Source: Sphingobium terrigena (GTDB lineage Bacteria; Pseudomonadota; Alphaproteobacteria; Sphingomonadales; Sphingomonadaceae). Taken from it: a DNA stretch of 64,000 nt. Numbering within the stretch: position 1 is the stretch's first letter; each line of letters opens with the position of its first letter. Shown here piece after piece: positions 16,295 to 25,038 of this stretch. The stretch covers positions 148,376-212,375 of the forward strand of contig NZ_QVRA01000007.1 of assembly GCF_003591655.1 (NCBI RefSeq), in the 5' to 3' direction. The position numbers and the translations under genes are program-made. The notes under the pieces were generated by a model. It saw only the letters and a program-made list of their open reading frames with translations, ran no database searches and was not told the origin of the DNA.

Positions 16295-18369
16295 AATTTC
16301 CCAGCCCCAAACGCCAGATCATCACCGAAGCCGCCCAGTCCTTCACCTTCACCCGCCGCACCATGGTGCTGGGGGCGATACAGGGGGGTATTGGCGCGCT
16401 GCTGGCCGCGCGGATGGCGTGGATCAGCATTGCGGAGAATGAGAAATATACGCTGTTGTCAGAGAGCAACCGAGTCAACCTGACGCTGATCCCGCCACGC
16501 CGGGGCTGGATCATCGATCGCAACGGGCGGCCGCTGGCCAATAATCGCACCGACTTTCGCGTCGACCTGATCCCGCAACGGGTGGTGGATGCCGACGCGA
16601 CGGTGAAGCATCTGGCGCAATTGCTGAGCCTGGAATCGGACGAGGTCGATCGTATCCGCGAGGAACTGGACAAGTCCGCCGGGTTCCGCCCGGTGCAGGT
16701 GGCCGATAAGCTGACCTATGACCAATATGCCGCCGTCAGCGTGCGCTTGCCCGACCTGCCCGGCGTCGCGCCCAGCCAGGGATTTTCGCGCCATTATCCC
16801 GCCGGGTCCACCGTCGGCCATCTGCTGGGCTATGTCGGCGCGGCAACGGCGGAGGAATATAAGGAACGCAAGAACCCGCTGCTGATCACGCCGGGCTTCA
16901 AGGTTGGCAAGGACGGGCTGGAGCGCGCGTTTGACGAGCATCTGACCGGCCAGCCGGGTGCCAAGCGGGTGGAAGTGACCGCGCGCGGCAAGATCGTGCG
17001 CGAACTGACCACCCGGCCCGATACGCCGGGCCATTCGATCAAGCTGACGATCGACGCGGGATTGCAGGAATATGCCGGGCGGCGGCTGGCGACCCAGAGC
17101 GGCTCCGTGGTCGTCATCGATTGCACCAATGGCGACGTGCTGGCGATGGCGTCGATGCCCAGTTTCGACCCCAACAGCTTTTCCGACGGCATCAGCCAGT
17201 TGGAATGGGCGATGCTGTCGCAGGACGACCATGTGCCGCTGCGCAACAAGACGTTGCAGGGGCTGTATCCGCCCGGATCGACGGTGAAGCCGATGGTGGC
17301 GCTGGCGCTGCTGGAGGCAGGAATCGGGCCGCAGGAGACGGTCGGGTGCGCCGGCGCGCTGCGGGTCGGCAATACGCTGTTCCATTGTCACAAGCGACGC
17401 GGCCATGGCGCGGTCAATATGCGCACGGCGATCGCCCAGAGCTGCGACATTTATTTCTACCAGATGGCCCAGCGCATCGGCATGGACCGGATCGCGGCAA
17501 TGGCGCGGCGGTGCGGCATGGGCCAGCGGTTCGACCTGCCCTTCCCCAGCCAGAGTTATGGCACTGTGCCTGATCCGGCGTGGAAGCTGAAGAAATATGA
17601 CCAGAAATGGCAGGTTTACGACACGGTGAACGCCACCATCGGTCAGGGCTATATGCTGATCAACCCGTTGCAGATGGCGGTGATGGCAGCGCGGCTGGCG
17701 ACCGGCAAGCAGTTGATGCCCAATTTCCTGCATGGCGCGAAGCGGCCTTCGCCGTCCTCCGTCGGTGCGTCGGAAGAGCATCTGGCGATCATCCGTGACG
17801 CGATGAGCGCGGTGGTCAATGGCGGCGGTACTGGCGGGGCTGCGCGCATGGCCATTCCCGATGTGCTGATCGCGGGCAAGACCGGCACCGCGCAGGTCCG
17901 GCGCATCACCATGGCCGAGCGCGCAGGCGGGGTACGGCGCGACGCTTCGCTGGCGTTCAAGCTGCGCGACCATGCGCTGTTCCAGGGGTTCGCGCCGTTC
18001 GACAATCCGCGCTATGCGGTCGGCTGTATCATCGAACATGGCGGGCACATGATCCGCAACGAGGATGCGCCGATGATCGCCAGCGATACGCTGTCCTATC
18101 TGTTCGATCCCAAAAAGGCGATGGAGAAGCTGGAGACGCTGGAGAAAGGCTGGGGCGGCACGCCGACCGAGCGGCAGGCGCGGCAGATGGGCGCGTTCCG
18201 CCTGGCCCGCGCGATCGAGAAAGGCGAAGTGCCGCCACCCGCCGCCGACAATGCCAGCAATGCGGCAGAGGCTGGCAACAGCGCAACGCCATCGCCTGCG
18301 CCCCCGGCACCGGATGAGGCAGGCGATGTCCCGCCCCCTCCCGGCAGCAATGTGGCCGACGCGCCATGA
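16291..18369 (+). CDS. mrdA: Penicillin-binding protein 2 (elongation transpeptidase)
   Basis: A 692-residue class B PBP that cross-links peptidoglycan during elongation. One N-terminal membrane helix (about residues 25-50) precedes the pedestal (RRGWIIDRNGRPLANN). The transpeptidase domain carries SxxK at Ser330 (GSTVKPM), SxN-type Ser384 in QSCDIYF, and KTG at Lys530 (AGKTGTAQV). The C-terminus has an unusual P/A/S-rich tail of about 50 residues after residue 645, low complexity and periplasmic. ATGA overlaps link it to mreD before and rodA after, fitting PBP2/RodA as a functional pair. Confidence 0.97.
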   Translation: MKFPSPKRQIITEAAQSFTFTRRTMVLGAIQGGIGALLAARMAWISIAENEKYTLLSESNRVNLTLIPPRRGWIIDRNGRPLANNRTDFRVDLIPQRVVDADATVKHLAQLLSLESDEVDRIREELDKSAGFRPVQVADKLTYDQYAAVSVRLPDLPGVAPSQGFSRHYPAGSTVGHLLGYVGAATAEEYKERKNPLLITPGFKVGKDGLERAFDEHLTGQPGAKRVEVTARGKIVRELTTRPDTPGHSIKLTIDAGLQEYAGRRLATQSGSVVVIDCTNGDVLAMASMPSFDPNSFSDGISQLEWAMLSQDDHVPLRNKTLQGLYPPGSTVKPMVALALLEAGIGPQETVGCAGALRVGNTLFHCHKRRGHGAVNMRTAIAQSCDIYFYQMAQRIGMDRIAAMARRCGMGQRFDLPFPSQSYGTVPDPAWKLKKYDQKWQVYDTVNATIGQGYMLINPLQMAVMAARLATGKQLMPNFLHGAKRPSPSSVGASEEHLAIIRDAMSAVVNGGGTGGAARMAIPDVLIAGKTGTAQVRRITMAERAGGVRRDASLAFKLRDHALFQGFAPFDNPRYAVGCIIEHGGHMIRNEDAPMIASDTLSYLFDPKKAMEKLETLEKGWGGTPTERQARQMGAFRLARAIEKGEVPPPAADNASNAAEAGNSATPSPAPPAPDEAGDVPPPPGSNVADAP

Positions 18370-19478
18370 GCATCATTCCCCAGCCCCTCACCCAATTTCC
18401 CTGGCGCGTCCTGGCGCTGCTGCTGGCCATCGCTATGTTCGGCACGCTGGTTCTTTACAGCGCGGCGGGCGGCAGCATCTTTCCGTGGGCCACCAATCAG
18501 GCGGTGCGCTTCTGCGTGTTTTCCGGGATGGCGCTGGTGCTCAGCCGTATTCCGCTGGAGATTTTCGCGCGCTTTGCCTTTCCCGCTTATGCCGGCGTGC
18601 TGATCGCGCTGTTTCTGGTCGAACTGATCGGCGGGGTCGCGGGAGGCAGCCAGCGCTGGATCAACCTGGGCTTCATGCAGCTTCAGCCGTCCGAATTTAT
18701 GAAGCCGATCATCGTGCTGGCGGTTGCGCGCTTCTATGCCCGATTGCCGGTGGGCGAAATCCGCAGCTGGAACGCGATCTGGCCCGCGCTGGTGCTGATC
18801 GGCTTGCCATGGGCGCTGGTGCTGGTGCAGCCCGACCTTGGCACCGCCACGATGATCCTGGCGGGCGGCGTGACCGTCATGTTCCTGGCCGGGCTGCCGC
18901 TGCGCCTGTTCATCGGATCGGGGCTGACGCTGGCGGCGATCGTGCCGGTCGCTTTCAGCTTCCTGCACGACTATCAGCAAAAGCGCGTCCTCATCTTCAT
19001 GGCCCCGGAAAGCGATCCATTGGGCGCGGGCTACCATATCAGCCAGTCGAAGATCGCGATCGGTTCGGGCGGCATCTGGGGCAAGGGCTTTCTACAGGGC
19101 TCGCAAAGCCATCTCGACTATCTGCCCGAAGGCCATACCGACTTCGTGTTCGCCACCATGGCGGAGGAATGGGGCATGGCGGGCGGCCTGCTGCTGATCG
19201 GCGCATTCATGCTGCTGTTCCGCTGGGGCCTGCGCGTGGCGATGCGCACGAGCGACCGCTTCGCCCGGCTGGTTGCGGCGGGGCTGACCACGACGATCTT
19301 CTTCTATGTCGCGATCAACCTGATGATGGTGATGGGGCTGGCGCCGGTTGTGGGCATCCCCCTGCCCTTCATGTCCTATGGCGGATCATCGATGCTGACG
19401 GTGATGCTGTGCGTGGGCATCATCATGGCGATCGACCGTTCCAACAGCCGCGCCAGCAACCCCGGCAACTGGGGCTGA
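18366..19478 (+). CDS. rodA: Peptidoglycan glycosyltransferase RodA
   Basis: A 370-residue SEDS polymerase with about ten membrane helices. SEDS signatures are GGSQRWINLGFMQLQPSE, QPDLGTATMI, GHTDFVFATMAEEWG and the C-terminal PFMSYGGSSML. It polymerises lipid II into glycan strands together with PBP2, encoded by the overlapping upstream gene. It is the last gene of the mre cluster; 135 nt later tRNA-Lys begins. Confidence 0.97.
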   Translation: MSIIPQPLTQFPWRVLALLLAIAMFGTLVLYSAAGGSIFPWATNQAVRFCVFSGMALVLSRIPLEIFARFAFPAYAGVLIALFLVELIGGVAGGSQRWINLGFMQLQPSEFMKPIIVLAVARFYARLPVGEIRSWNAIWPALVLIGLPWALVLVQPDLGTATMILAGGVTVMFLAGLPLRLFIGSGLTLAAIVPVAFSFLHDYQQKRVLIFMAPESDPLGAGYHISQSKIAIGSGGIWGKGFLQGSQSHLDYLPEGHTDFVFATMAEEWGMAGGLLLIGAFMLLFRWGLRVAMRTSDRFARLVAAGLTTTIFFYVAINLMMVMGLAPVVGIPLPFMSYGGSSMLTVMLCVGIIMAIDRSNSRASNPGNWG

Positions 19479-19613
19479 AACCGGGGGCGACACGGAACTG
19501 GGCAATATTTCTGCGCCGCAACGCAATTTAGGGTTTGCGAATCCCGATGACGCTGCTAATTGCCCGCCCACGCCAACGGGCACTGGTCATCCAGACCGCC
19601 CGATTGCCGGTGT

Positions 19614-19689
<76 letters not shown>

Positions 19690-19774
19690 TTTTTCAATGA
19701 CTTAGATGTGAGATTGAGCCAGCGCCTACGCGCGGGGCACCAATCGGGCATCAGCCTGACCAAACTGACATCGA

Positions 19775-22198
19775 TCATGATCGGCAGCACTTTTTGTATT
19801 TTTTGCCGCTGCCGCAAGGACAAGGCGAATTGACGCCAATCTTCCCCGCTGCTCTTGCGTTGGCCAGCCTAACTCGCCTCAATTTCTGACCTTCTATGTG
19901 TGCGAGCACGACGCTGGCTGGCGCGATACCCGAAAGGCTGACGTGCTGCCAGTGGACGTCTCGCAGTACGGAATCCGCATCGTATTCCAGTTCGATTAGA
20001 AATCGGCATTCTTCGCCATTCGCAGCGACCAATGACCTGACATATTCAAGCGCCTTGTTTGCATCTCGCGGCACCGCCTGAGAGGACGTGCAAACTGAAA
20101 ACGGCTGCTCACCGGAGAACATGAGCGGGCGCTGTCGGCCAAGGCGTATGTTGCCCTCTAGCTGATTTTCGATCCCATCCGCTACGGAAGCACGGAGTTC
20201 GCCGCCCGCGTCGAGAAGAAAACTTGCAGCTTGAGAGCGCCCCAATTTGTCTGACCGAGCCAGCACCTCGACAATCTCCGCAATTCGGTCTGGCATCTCC
20301 TGACGGGGCAGAATCGGTGTCTCGCCATACGCGATGCTGGCATAAAACTCGTCGACCGGGGTCCGAAACCCGTTAAAATTCAACTTGTCCTTGGGCGCAA
20401 ATTCCGACGCAAACTGCGCGTAATTGTTCTGCGCCAGATAGAGACCGAAATGGTCCACCTCGTCATTGAGGTCGACCCGCTCATTTTGCGCTGCCAACAT
20501 TCGTTGCTCGACAAAGTGAAGGAAGGTCAGTGGGTTGTCGAACAGGTCCGCGTAAACTCGCAAATCGTCAATCGACAGTGACCAAACTGGCCGCGCACCG
20601 ACGTTGATCCCCACAGCCTTGAGGTGTTGCGCCCGTGCTGCCAGTTCGGTGAACGCATCCAAAGTGATGGCGACGACTGTGACATGCCGAAAATCCGCGC
20701 GGCGAATGCGCGCGACCTCGATGCGGTCATTGTTTGCAATCGCAACCTCTTCTGCGCTTTCAAGATAATCAAGAAATCGCGTTCCCTGCTTTGCAGGCGC
20801 TTCGAGCAATCCCTTCAACGATGATAGGTGGGCTTCCAGGTCGGTGGCGGGTGATGTGTAGGTGAATGCGCCTGCCTTAACCTCAATGACAAAGAGATGG
20901 TCATCATAGATTATGAGGCCGTCGCATTCATGCCATTGCGGCTTTCCCGCGCCCGATTTCCAGAGATAGTTGACCGCATCGAACCTTCGCATTCCCGGTA
21001 ACAGCTTGGCGAAATAGGCGAATGGCAGCTCTTCCGTCACAGCCTTCTGACGAGAATTCCATGTCTCCCGATAGGATGGCTCCAATCGGCAAACGATCCG
21101 CTGTAATGCCCGATAGATGTTGTCGAACAGGCTCCACATGTCGAAACAGAGCGCCCGATCATCCAATCGGATAAAAGGGCGCAGCATCGTCGGCCAGATA
21201 CGCAGGGGCCAACCAGCAAATTTACCGGGCGCCAAGAAGCTGCCCTCTTCGCCGGGGTTCCAAGTCAGTTCATTTACCAGAGCGGCTGGCAGACTGGTGA
21301 TCTTTGCAATGTCGAACAGATCAACTCCAACCACTTCACCCATCACGGAGTCTCGCTGCGCAGCAAGATCGGGATCGTCCCACAATTTCTCTCGAAGTGC
21401 CTCGATGGTGTCGATTCCCGGCAGTTCGGCAAGCTTCTCCATGCGCTCCACGCTGTCGATTTGGAATTGCTTCATAGCCAGCATCGCTTCCCCCGCGCCG
21501 CTCGTCAGCTTGACGAGGATCTTGTCAAATTCGGCGACAAGGGTCGGAGCATCGATTCCAAAGAGGCGTTCAAAGACGTCCGAGTGCGGTGCCAACAGGT
21601 CAGCCAACGCAATTCGCTCGTGGGGTTGATAGCGTTCGCCGCGCACATGCATCCACATACCTTCGGCGCGGAAGCGAAACTCTTCGAGCGCCATGTCCAG
21701 ATTGGGATCGGCTGTCTTGCGGGTTGCTGTCAGGCAAGATTGATAGTTTATGGTGATTTGCTCAAACAAGCGGCGAATGTCCAATTGGAGCGTTGCCCAG
21801 TCCTCGTCGGTGAGTTCTTTCGCTTGGCTTACAGCAGGCGGAACTGCTGCGACCATGCTCTGAACATAGTCGATCATACGAAGTGCGCCCGCTTCCTCCA
21901 CATCCGCGCTTCCTGCGGTGATCGCAAGCGCGGCGAACTCCCACCAGCCACGATGCAGCAACCGATCAGCGGGCAGACGGGCAATTTGATCGACAATGCG
22001 CGCAACGGTCGCGTCAATTTCCGCGACAACTTGGGGAAACTGCTCGACCATGCGTGCTTGCATTGCTTGATGTTGTGATTCGGTCAGACGAGAGCGCATC
22101 ACCATCGTGTTGCCAAACCGCGCCATTTCTAATGGTCCGGACGCGAAATAATCGTCCGGCTTTGGCCCCGTGACGCCACTTTTCCTACGTTTGCCCAT
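19775..22198 (-). CDS. Large SEC-C motif protein with PD-(D/E)XK-nuclease-like segment
   Basis: An 807-residue protein that I cannot assign to a named family. The C-terminus ends in a textbook SEC-C zinc motif, PCPCGSGKKYKKCC. Residues about 422-440 read HECDGLIIYDDHLFVIEVKAG in pieces: an acidic residue, a hydrophobic strand, then E-V-K. This is the core pattern of PD-(D/E)XK/NERD-type nucleases, preceded by RFDAVNYLW. The N-terminal third is helical with no clear domain. The start at 22198 (MGKRRKSG) is preferred over the longer frame to 22420, which runs into the divergent neighbour's leader; AGGGGGG lies about 11 nt upstream. Base composition is AT-richer than the flanks and the gene sits beside a tRNA, both pointing to transfer. 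A defence role is an inference from architecture and context. Confidence 0.7.
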   Translation of the reverse strand: MGKRRKSGVTGPKPDDYFASGPLEMARFGNTMVMRSRLTESQHQAMQARMVEQFPQVVAEIDATVARIVDQIARLPADRLLHRGWWEFAALAITAGSADVEEAGALRMIDYVQSMVAAVPPAVSQAKELTDEDWATLQLDIRRLFEQITINYQSCLTATRKTADPNLDMALEEFRFRAEGMWMHVRGERYQPHERIALADLLAPHSDVFERLFGIDAPTLVAEFDKILVKLTSGAGEAMLAMKQFQIDSVERMEKLAELPGIDTIEALREKLWDDPDLAAQRDSVMGEVVGVDLFDIAKITSLPAALVNELTWNPGEEGSFLAPGKFAGWPLRIWPTMLRPFIRLDDRALCFDMWSLFDNIYRALQRIVCRLEPSYRETWNSRQKAVTEELPFAYFAKLLPGMRRFDAVNYLWKSGAGKPQWHECDGLIIYDDHLFVIEVKAGAFTYTSPATDLEAHLSSLKGLLEAPAKQGTRFLDYLESAEEVAIANNDRIEVARIRRADFRHVTVVAITLDAFTELAARAQHLKAVGINVGARPVWSLSIDDLRVYADLFDNPLTFLHFVEQRMLAAQNERVDLNDEVDHFGLYLAQNNYAQFASEFAPKDKLNFNGFRTPVDEFYASIAYGETPILPRQEMPDRIAEIVEVLARSDKLGRSQAASFLLDAGGELRASVADGIENQLEGNIRLGRQRPLMFSGEQPFSVCTSSQAVPRDANKALEYVRSLVAANGEECRFLIELEYDADSVLRDVHWQHVSLSGIAPASVVLAHIEGQKLRRVRLANARAAGKIGVNSPCPCGSGKKYKKCCRS

Positions 22199-22326
22199 CG
22201 TGCCTAACGCCCCCCTGCCGCAAAACCTATCGAGTGGCGTGCCCCATTTGTTCTTGAATTGGAATATCGTTGGGGAGGGAGGGTGTGGGTTCTTTTCAAA
22301 GCCCATCGCTTGTGTGAGGAAGCGAT

Positions 22327-22572
22327 ATGTTCGAGATATCCGGCGAAGAAATACAGCGGCTTGATGACGTCCAGTTGCGCACGCTAGTCGCTCGCTTGGC
22401 AATCGCTGAACTAAACGCAAAGGCGCTTTCCGTGGCCTGCTGCCGGTTTGGTGGACACCGAGATAGGCTCAATCAGGCTACACCAGATTCCCCTTCCAAA
22501 TTTTGGAAGATGTGTTTTGCAGTCTCCTCGTCCGAGCGCGCCATTCCGAAACAGTCAAACTGCTTCCCCTGA
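22327..22572 (+). pseudogene. Truncated 5' remnant of a large (defence-type?) protein gene
   Basis: The first 46 codons (MFEISGEEIQRLDDVQLRTL, then VARLAIAELNAKAL, FGGHRD) look like a genuine protein start. From memory this matches the N-terminal opening of large bacterial proteins in defence islands, where an 'E/D-I-x-x-L-x-D-x-x-L-R-x-L-V' helix precedes a GGxxxxxDGGLDVRV nuclease-like core. After about 22464 the resemblance ends and the frame runs 35 unrelated codons to a stop, in sequence that reads better on the other strand. I therefore call it a deletion remnant. It is divergent from the SEC-C gene across about 128 bp, so the two could once have shared a control region. Confidence 0.5.
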
Positions 22573-22609
22573 TGTGTGAGTTTGCCAGTGATACGGCGTC
22601 GATCCGCGT
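22473..22609 (-). pseudogene. Possible 3' remnant of another gene
   Basis: Directly after the modB stop, the minus strand has an open stretch reading RRRITGKLTHQGKQFDCFGM and ARSDEETAKHIFQNLEGE, ending in a stop at 22473. The residue mix looks protein-like and the DNA is AT-richer than modB. There is no start of its own: the same frame continues upstream only as an out-of-frame shadow of modB. It may be the C-terminal end of a gene cut off at an island junction. The match to any family is unknown and coincidence cannot be excluded. Confidence 0.3.
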
Positions 22610-23311
22610 TTACACCCGATAGCTTCTGACCCCCGCCCCCATGCGCCGGGCCAGTATTTCGGACAATAGCAGGGCGGTCAGCGACAACAGGATTGATGCG
22701 ATGGCAAGGCGGGTGACCACGGCTTCCGCGCCGGGGGCTTGCAGCGCCGCGTAGATGGCGATCGGCAGCGTGCGGGTTTCGCCGGGAATGTCGGATACGA
22801 AGGTGATGGTCGCGCCAAATTCGCCGATCGACCGGGCAAACCCCAATATCACGCCCGCCAGCACGCCGGGCAGGGACAGCGGAAGGGAGATGGTCAGGAA
22901 CACCCGCAGCGGCCCCGCGCCCAGCGTCCGCGCCGCGCCTTCCAGTCGTCGGTCCACCGACTCGATCGAGAGGCGGATCGCCCGTACCATCAGCGGCAGG
23001 GCCATGATCCCGGCGGCAAGGGCGGCGCCGGTCCAGCGGAACAGCAAGGTTATGCCGAACCAGTCCGCAAGCCAGCGCCCGACCGGACCGTTCGCGCCGA
23101 ACAGCAGCAACAGCAGCCAGCCGGTGACGACCGGCGGCACCACCAGCGGCAGATAGACCAGCGCGTCCAGCAACATCCTGCCGGGGAACTGCCATCGCGC
23201 CAATATCCAGGCCAGCGCGAACGCAATGGGCAGCATCGCCCCGACCGCAACCGCGCTGACCTTGAGCGACAAGGCGATGATCGGCCAGTAATCGGGCGGC
23301 AGGTCCAGCAT
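22610..23311 (-). CDS. modB: Molybdate ABC transporter permease ModB
   Basis: A 233-residue inner-membrane permease with about five to six helices. The cytoplasmic EAA loop reads EGAARTLGAGPLRVFLTISL in full family form, and ARSIGEFGATITFV is the ModB/CysT-type signature. It imports molybdate with ATP from ModC. I chose ATG 23311 (MLDLPPDYWPI), since family members start there and AGGA lies about 10 nt upstream; the longer frame overlaps modC. It follows modC after 37 nt. Its stop lies at the edge of the AT-richer island. Confidence 0.9.
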   Translation of the reverse strand: MLDLPPDYWPIIALSLKVSAVAVGAMLPIAFALAWILARWQFPGRMLLDALVYLPLVVPPVVTGWLLLLLFGANGPVGRWLADWFGITLLFRWTGAALAAGIMALPLMVRAIRLSIESVDRRLEGAARTLGAGPLRVFLTISLPLSLPGVLAGVILGFARSIGEFGATITFVSDIPGETRTLPIAIYAALQAPGAEAVVTRLAIASILLSLTALLLSEILARRMGAGVRSYRV

Positions 23312-23348
23312 CACGACATGATCCTGCGCAGGATCTGACTGGCAGCCA

Positions 23349-24032
23349 TCATTCAAAATCCATCTGGACGATGTGCGCGGCAAGGCGCTCCGCCTCCGAC
23401 AGATCATGGGTGACATACAGGATCGGCACGCCCACTTCGTCCCGCAACCGTTCGACCAACTGCAATATGTCGGCGCGCCGAGCGCGGTCGATCGATGCCA
23501 GCGGCTCGTCCATCAACAGGCAGGACGGGCGCGTCAGCAAGGCACGGCCAATCGCCACCCGCTGCGCCTCCCCCATCGACAGGGTCGATGGCCAGCGATC
23601 GAGCAGCGATGCAATGCCAAGGAAGCGGGCCATCTCCTCCAGCGCGTCGGCTGCATCGGGCAAGTGACGGATACCGTAGAGGAGGTTGCCACGGACCCGC
23701 AGGTGCGGGAAAAGCCGGGCATCCTGAAAGATATAGCCCAGATGCCGATGTTCGGGTGCGACATTGATGCCCAGCGCGCCGTCGAACAGCGTCACGTTCC
23801 GCACATGAATATGCCCGCCATCGGGCCGCAACAGTCCGGCGACCATGTTGAGTATCGTCGTCTTGCCCACCCCCGACGGGCCGGACAGGGCGGTAACCCC
23901 CGGCCCGGCATCGACCCGGCACGCGATCCGCCGATCACCAAGGCTGCGCCAGATGTCGATGCGGAATGTCGACGCGGTCGAAGGCGGCGTTGGATCGGGA
24001 CGGGCTGTCACAGTGGGTTGGGAAAGGGACAT
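23349..24032 (-). CDS. modC: Molybdate ABC transporter ATP-binding protein ModC
   Basis: A 227-residue ABC ATPase. Walker A is GPSGVGKTT, the Q-loop is YIFQDARLFPHL, Walker B is CLLMDEPLASID and the switch His is in YVTHDLSEAERL. The signature motif reads LSMGEAQRVAIGRALL, with MGE where most family members have GGE/GGQ. The protein ends after the nucleotide-binding domain, so it lacks the C-terminal MOP (molybdate-sensing) domain of E. coli ModC. ATG 24032 has AAGGG just upstream. It is upstream of modB. No modA (periplasmic binding protein) is present on either side; the next upstream gene is an SDR. Confidence 0.88.
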   Translation of the reverse strand: MSLSQPTVTARPDPTPPSTASTFRIDIWRSLGDRRIACRVDAGPGVTALSGPSGVGKTTILNMVAGLLRPDGGHIHVRNVTLFDGALGINVAPEHRHLGYIFQDARLFPHLRVRGNLLYGIRHLPDAADALEEMARFLGIASLLDRWPSTLSMGEAQRVAIGRALLTRPSCLLMDEPLASIDRARRADILQLVERLRDEVGVPILYVTHDLSEAERLAAHIVQMDFE

Positions 24033-24122
24033 CGCGGCCCTTGTGCCCCGATCCTGTCCAGCGATGCAAGCGCGCAACGATGGCGCAGGACAATCCATCA
24101 AGACGTCAACATGGCATCCCGA

Positions 24123-24902
24123 TCAGCCGGGCGCGGCGGCCGAACCCGCCAGCAGGCCACCATCGATATGCACTTCCGAGCCGGTCATATAGGTCGCCTC
24201 GTCCGACGCCAGCATCACCGCAATCGTCGCGACCTCATCGGGCGTTCCGAACCGCTTGAGCGGCGCATCAGCCACCATAGCCGCCATCCTCGCGTCCCGG
24301 TCCGGGCCATCGCCGATCATGGTTTCCCACATCGGCGTCAGGATCGCGGCGGGATGAATCGAGTTGCAGCGGATTCGCCATCCCTGCTGCGCGCAATAGA
24401 GCGCTACCGACTTGCTATGGTTACGGATCGCCGCCTTGGACGAGGCATAGGCGGCGGCCAGCGGAATGCCCACCAGCCCCGATCGCGACGACATGTTGAT
24501 GATCGATCCAGTGCCATGCGCCTTCATCGCGCCGATCGCATAGCGGCACCCCAGAAATGTGCCGTCCAGATTGATCCGGTGGACACCCTGCCAGTCGGCC
24601 AGCGTCGTATGTTCAGGATCATGGGCGACCCGGCCATGCTCGAACCCGGTCACGCCCGCATTGTTGACCATGACATCGATCGTCGGGACAGAGTCGGCCA
24701 GGCGCAGCCAGTCCGCCTCCTCCCGCACGTCGAGCGCGATGAACCGGCAGCCGATTTCCGACGCGGCAGCAGCCCCCGCTTCCTCGTCAATATCGGTCAG
24801 GATGACGGTGGCGCCTTCGTCATGGAAACGCGCCGCGATCGCATGGCCAATGCCGCGCGCAGCGCCGGTGACGACGCAAATCTTCTTGTTCAATTTGTGC
24901 AT
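24123..24902 (-). CDS. Short-chain dehydrogenase/reductase
   Basis: A 259-residue classical SDR oxidoreductase. The NAD(P)-binding turn is TGAARGIG (residues 12-19), with an acidic residue in the ILTDID strand that suggests NAD(H). NNAG is at about 80-83, and the catalytic Ser139, Tyr152 and Lys156 lie in MSSRSG and YASSK. The C-terminus has the usual [12 protein letters not shown]. The substrate cannot be told. It lies upstream of modC on the same strand with a 90-nt gap, so an operon is possible but not compelling. The ribosome-binding site is weak. Confidence 0.88.
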   Translation of the reverse strand: MHKLNKKICVVTGAARGIGHAIAARFHDEGATVILTDIDEEAGAAAASEIGCRFIALDVREEADWLRLADSVPTIDVMVNNAGVTGFEHGRVAHDPEHTTLADWQGVHRINLDGTFLGCRYAIGAMKAHGTGSIINMSSRSGLVGIPLAAAYASSKAAIRNHSKSVALYCAQQGWRIRCNSIHPAAILTPMWETMIGDGPDRDARMAAMVADAPLKRFGTPDEVATIAVMLASDEATYMTGSEVHIDGGLLAGSAAAPG

Positions 24903-25038
24903 GATGATCTCGAAACAGAGCCAGAAGGGCGGATTGCTCCGCTACTATTTGTCGTGCCGCTTCAGCGGTTACGCTGGTTCATTTCGATGACTCCTTACAT
25001 CATCCAGCCTAGGCCGATCGCCCGATCGGCGCAACAGC

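Noticed and set aside
25007..25024. Hairpin CCGATCG/CGATCGG after ogt as a terminator
   Set aside because: The stem is short with a 2-nt loop and no T-run on the minus strand; too weak to call.
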